Assembly (NCBI GenBank): GCA_031268115.1
Contig: JAIRXV010000243.1
Location: 1 to 10,178, forward strand
Length of the DNA: 10,178 nt
Reading direction: 5' to 3'
Source: Bifidobacteriaceae bacterium
GTDB taxonomy: Bacteria > Actinomycetota > Actinomycetes > Actinomycetales > WQXJ01
Part shown: positions 7,310 through 10,178 of the stretch, piece by piece
How positions within the stretch are numbered: position 1 is the first letter of the stretch
Layout of the letters: each line of letters begins with the position of its first letter
Made by a program: the position numbers and the translations under genes
Notes under the pieces: generated by a model
The model's database searches: none
What the model was told of the DNA's origin: nothing
Seen by the model: the letters and a program-made list of their open reading frames with translations, nothing else

Positions 7310-9219
7310 CGCAAAGAAGTGGCCTGATCTACAGGGACACGGTTCGGCTGCGATTGACGGCGCTTTCCCCGCTGCATATAGGGGTAGCCGAAACAGAAGC
7401 AAGCCCGGATCTGATTCAGGCGCGCGATGGCCTAGGCAGAGTGGTATTGCCGGCCACGTCCCTGACCGGCGTGTTGCGGGGGGCTCTCGGCCGCGGCGAA
7501 GGTGACGGAGGCGGAACGAGGTGGTGGGGATGGCAGACCTCGACCGTGCGCCGTAACGGCCGGGTCGATTCGGATGGCCTGGCCAGTCGGGTTTGGGTAA
7601 CCGATGCCGTGGAGGCCGACTCCGCCCCTTGCCCCGCGCTCGCCGTTCGCGACCTCAGGCCCGCCGTTCGCGACCACGTGGGGATCGATCGCAGCACGGG
7701 CGCGGCGGCCAGCGGATTCCTCTACACCCGTGAGGTGATTCGGGCGGGCCAGTGCTTCGACTTCGAACTGACAGTGGTGGCGTTCGGCGGCGAACCATCT
7801 GCTGAGAACCCCGCCCCGGAAGAGGCGCGCGAGTGGTTGAGTAATGCGACACGGGTGTTGACCTCGGCCGGTCCGGACGGGACGTGCCTCACCGTGGGCG
7901 CCGGTCGGACCCGCGGGTTGGGGCGAGTCTCACTGTCCGTGATTCGCCGGCGAGTGGAGGACCTCTCCAGCCGGGAAGGACTACGCGCAGCCGTGCTCAC
8001 CGGCGGGACCGACACGGCCAGCAACCCGCTCGCGCCCAGTCGGACGGACGCTTCGCTGGTGGCCGGCCCAGAAGGAACGGGACAGGGGGACGATGACGGA
8101 CAGTCGCCATGCGCGTGGTCCGTAGCGCCGCCATCGTCGGCTTCATCCAACAGCCAACCCCGGCCCACGCGCCGAAGGGTCCGGCTGCGGATCCCGTGGC
8201 GTCCGACCGGACCTCTCATGTCGAAGGTGTCCGTGTTCGGCAAAGCATGCGATGCGTTCCCCGCCACGATGACCGGGAGCGACGGATTGCGGCTGCTGCT
8301 ACCTGGATCTTCGATCAAGGGTGCCTTGCGTGCGCGGGCAGAGTACATCGCGCGAACGGCCTGTGGGGTGCGGGCGGCCGATGTGGGGGATTCGCTCCTC
8401 GAACAGTTGGCGCTGGCGTCGAAACTTCCAGGCGTGCGAGCGTTGTTCGGGGCAGCGGGTAACTGGCCGGGCGGCGACTCGGGCTGTCGGGGGGCGCTCG
8501 AAGTACCCGATGTCACCACCGAGGTGTCGATTCCCGAAAAGGAATGGCGGGCCGTTCGCTACGGGCCTCTCCCAGAGTGTCCCGGGGGAGAAAACGCCGC
8601 CTTCGCCAAGGCCGTGGACCGTCTCAATTCCCGTCTCAATTCCGAGACCCATGGCGATGGCCTGTGGTTTGACTACGTGACACGCAACGCCATCGACCGT
8701 TGGTCTGGCGGAGTCGCTAACGGCCAGCTGTATTCGTCGTTGGAGCCGTACGCCGCCAAGGTGGGGGTGTGGCGCGACATCGTCCTCGACGTGGACATGG
8801 ATCGCCTCAAATGCAACTGTGGTCAAGAAGGCGACACCGGGAACGATGACGGCGCGGGAGTCAGTCAAGACGTCGCCTGCCAGATGAATGTGGCGCTGGC
8901 ACTGTTGGCGCTGACAGTTCGCGACCTCGTTGACGGATGGGTGCCGCTTGGGTTCGGCGTGACTCGAGGTCTTGGGTCGGTTGAGATCGAGCCGGGGAAC
9001 GTCTCACTTGACGCTCAAGATTCGCCGCTACAAGGGATGAGTCTTCAGGCCGGCGGCTGGCTGGACGGCGATGGCACGGCAAACGGTCCCGTGCGGCGCC
9101 TGGAAACGGCGTGGGCCAACGCCTGTGAGGCGTTCCGAGATGGGCCGGCGGCGGCGCGAACTAAGGCCCCGGCCGCTCCGAGCGGAGTTTTCGTGAGCGA
9201 AGAAAGGCCCGGGACATGA
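7306..9219 (+). CDS. cas7: Cas7-2x: two Cas7 (Csm3-like) RAMP domains in one chain
   Basis: Backbone subunit that binds the crRNA and should cut target RNA. Domain 1 (12-215) has D35 six residues before D41 in a Csm3-like loop, then LPATSLTGVLRG (48-59), thumb VGIDRSTGAAASGFLY (125-140), and Gly loop GAGRTRGLGRV (198-208). A linker of about 80 residues rich in Ser, Gly, Pro and Asp follows. Domain 2 (290-562) has D316 before LPGSSIKGALR (332-342), thumb NAIDRWSGG (461-469), and Gly loop PLGFGVTRGLGSVEI (547-561). D35 and D316 are the candidate catalytic Asp residues, by comparison with Csm3 D33. Domain 2 contains an in-frame duplication, RLNSRLNS, at 439-446. A Shine-Dalgarno (GAAGGTGA, 7292-7299) precedes the ATG. 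The stop overlaps csx19 by ATGA. The organisation matches the Cas7-2x subunit of type III-Dv. Confidence 0.88.
   Translation: MTQRSGLIYRDTVRLRLTALSPLHIGVAETEASPDLIQARDGLGRVVLPATSLTGVLRGALGRGEGDGGGTRWWGWQTSTVRRNGRVDSDGLASRVWVTDAVEADSAPCPALAVRDLRPAVRDHVGIDRSTGAAASGFLYTREVIRAGQCFDFELTVVAFGGEPSAENPAPEEAREWLSNATRVLTSAGPDGTCLTVGAGRTRGLGRVSLSVIRRRVEDLSSREGLRAAVLTGGTDTASNPLAPSRTDASLVAGPEGTGQGDDDGQSPCAWSVAPPSSASSNSQPRPTRRRVRLRIPWRPTGPLMSKVSVFGKACDAFPATMTGSDGLRLLLPGSSIKGALRARAEYIARTACGVRAADVGDSLLEQLALASKLPGVRALFGAAGNWPGGDSGCRGALEVPDVTTEVSIPEKEWRAVRYGPLPECPGGENAAFAKAVDRLNSRLNSETHGDGLWFDYVTRNAIDRWSGGVANGQLYSSLEPYAAKVGVWRDIVLDVDMDRLKCNCGQEGDTGNDDGAGVSQDVACQMNVALALLALTVRDLVDGWVPLGFGVTRGLGSVEIEPGNVSLDAQDSPLQGMSLQAGGWLDGDGTANGPVRRLETAWANACEAFRDGPAAARTKAPAAPSGVFVSEERPGT
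8620..8643. repeat. Perfect 12-bp in-frame tandem duplication inside cas7-2x
   Basis: The 12-mer CGTCTCAATTCC occurs twice head to tail (8620-8631 and 8632-8643), giving RLNS twice (residues 439-446). It lies in a loop before the second thumb of domain 2. It keeps the frame and looks like a recent slippage duplication. Confidence 0.85.
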
Positions 9220-9881
9220 GCGAACCGAACACGACTGTGGGGGCATTGAAAGACGTTGCCGGTCTCTACGCTCTCGGCCGCGGCACGTTGGGTTGGATCT
9301 TGACCCCCGCTGAAGCGTTCTGGGTCAGAATCGGCCCAGCTGGTGCGTTGTTGCGGGCGCGAGGTGGCGGCGGGTTTCATGAAGAGGCGGTGGAAGGCGA
9401 GGCAAATACCGCGTTCGAGGCACGGCTGTTCAATGAGACCGCCGAGGTCCGGTGGTGGTGGGACCAGTCTGCTCGATGTGGCCGCTCGGTGCTCGTTCCA
9501 AGTGGTGGCGAGGGACCGCCCGGGGCGCATGCGCCGAACGCCGAGACTCTCGCGCCGGTGGAATCGCACAGGATCCTTTGGGGCCGGATCGCCGAACTCG
9601 GACCCGAGCCCGACCCACGGGACCCGTGGGGCCGGTGGGTGCGGCTCGATGACGCGCGGGTCGGCCCGGTCTGGACTCCGGTGCGCGCCCTGCCCGATGG
9701 CGGCCCCCGGCTTGGTATGTACGGGGTGCTGAAGATTCGCGAACGCTGGGACACGGACGAGCACGGCAATACGTTTGTGGTAGACGAGTGGCATACGGGG
9801 GTCGAATTGCGCGAGGGGAAAGGGCTTGCGCTTACAGAGGGAAGCGTCACGCCGACTAAGGAGGCACCTCGTGGACGCTGA
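9216..9881 (+). CDS. csx19: Csx19, type III-D accessory or structural subunit (TIGR03984-like)
   Basis: A 221-residue protein of the Csx19 type, found with III-D operons and part of the III-Dv complex; no enzymatic role is known. Supporting sequence is the AEVRWWW segment (76-82), the ILWGR strand (120-124), VGPVWTPV (149-156), and LKIRERWDTDEHGN (172-185) followed by a strand and an acidic turn. This matches the family pattern of an E-x-R-W-W segment, a 'LWG' strand and a conserved Gly-Asn near the C-terminus. There is no signal peptide or membrane segment. The N-terminal 15 residues and the last 25 look unstructured. Its ATG overlaps the preceding stop. Its own last 11 bp overlap the next gene, whose Shine-Dalgarno lies inside csx19. 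Assignment rests on motif memory plus operon position. Confidence 0.82.
   Translation: MSEPNTTVGALKDVAGLYALGRGTLGWILTPAEAFWVRIGPAGALLRARGGGGFHEEAVEGEANTAFEARLFNETAEVRWWWDQSARCGRSVLVPSGGEGPPGAHAPNAETLAPVESHRILWGRIAELGPEPDPRDPWGRWVRLDDARVGPVWTPVRALPDGGPRLGMYGVLKIRERWDTDEHGNTFVVDEWHTGVELREGKGLALTEGSVTPTKEAPRGR
9858..9864 (+). promoter_or_regulatory. Strong Shine-Dalgarno of the terminal cas7-type gene
   Basis: AAGGAGG lies six bases before the GTG at 9871, inside the csx19 coding sequence. It is the best ribosome binding site in the operon. It fixes the start of the partial gene and suggests high translation of that subunit. Confidence 0.75.
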
Positions 9882-10178
9882 TCAACCAGAGACAACGCAA
9901 GGCGCCGGCCGGGGCCGGGGGCCCCGACAGGCCCGTGGGGTGCAGTCTGGGCCTCGCGAGGTGTGCGAGCCCCTGCGGAGTGGTTTCTTGAACCCCTACA
10001 ACTTCGTCTCCACACCCGACCGCATGCCACCGCCCGGTGACGGTGGCATGGGGGATCGGCGCGCGCCCAGCCAGGCCGTGGCCGATGGGTACACCGCAGT
10101 CATTCCCATTAGATTGATTGCCCGCACGCCCCTCCTTTTCCCCGACCAATCCCGCGCAAAGGACAGGCTTGTCCCAAT
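9871..10178 (+). CDS. cas7: Cas7-type RAMP protein, TIGR03986-like (Cas7-insertion), 3'-truncated by the window edge
   Basis: Only the first 102 codons are present; the frame is open to the edge. After a Gly/Arg/Pro-rich lead of about 35 residues comes the family's N-terminal signature, FLNPYNFVSTPDRM. A Gly-rich loop, DGYTAVIPIRL and RTPLLFPD follow, the first strand and catalytic-side loop of a RAMP fold. Many TIGR03986 members begin in the same way, with NPYNFV, then a YTG-x-I strand and a TPL. In III-Dv operons this position next to csx19 holds the Cas7 subunit with a large insertion. GTG at 9871 is the start because AAGGAGG lies 6 nt upstream. It overlaps csx19 by 11 bp. Whether the insertion and a catalytic Asp are present cannot be seen here. 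Confidence 0.82.
   Translation, partial: MDADQPETTQGAGRGRGPRQARGVQSGPREVCEPLRSGFLNPYNFVSTPDRMPPPGDGGMGDRRAPSQAVADGYTAVIPIRLIARTPLLFPDQSRAKDRLVP

Overview
This is a high-GC bacterial window with GTG as well as ATG starts and compact operons whose genes overlap by ATGA. GC content, codon use and the style of the transporter pair suggest an actinobacterium (inference; no rRNA or other taxonomic marker is present). The main content is most of a type III-D CRISPR-Cas effector operon. Its gene set and domain fusions match the fused 'III-Dv' architecture known from Synechocystis.

Layout: (1) 2-1512, plus strand: the 3' end of an ABC transporter ATPase gene, overlapping a complete ABC-2-type permease gene. 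(2) 1500-1714: a 71-bp-period repeat block of three units, each with an inverted repeat. It fills the gap between two convergent genes. (3) 1718-2305, minus strand: a shikimate kinase gene (aroK) standing alone. (4) 2306-2678: a divergent intergenic region with four tandem 16-bp repeats. (5) 2679 to the right edge, plus strand: cas10, a cas7-cas5(csx10)-cas11 fusion, a double cas7 (cas7-2x), csx19, and the beginning of a further cas7-type RAMP gene of the TIGR03986 / 'Cas7-insertion' kind, cut by the window end.

The five cas genes are translationally coupled: the first three junctions are 4-bp ATGA overlaps and the last is an 11-bp overlap behind a near-perfect Shine-Dalgarno. The products should assemble on a crRNA. 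Cas7 domains form the backbone and cut target RNA, the Csx10/Cas5 part caps the crRNA 5' end, Cas11-like helices and Cas10 form the other filament, and Cas10 (GGDD intact, no HD nuclease) probably makes cyclic oligoadenylate on target binding. No CRISPR array, cas6, cas1/cas2, or cyclic-oligoadenylate-activated effector gene lies inside the window. They may lie beyond the right edge or elsewhere.
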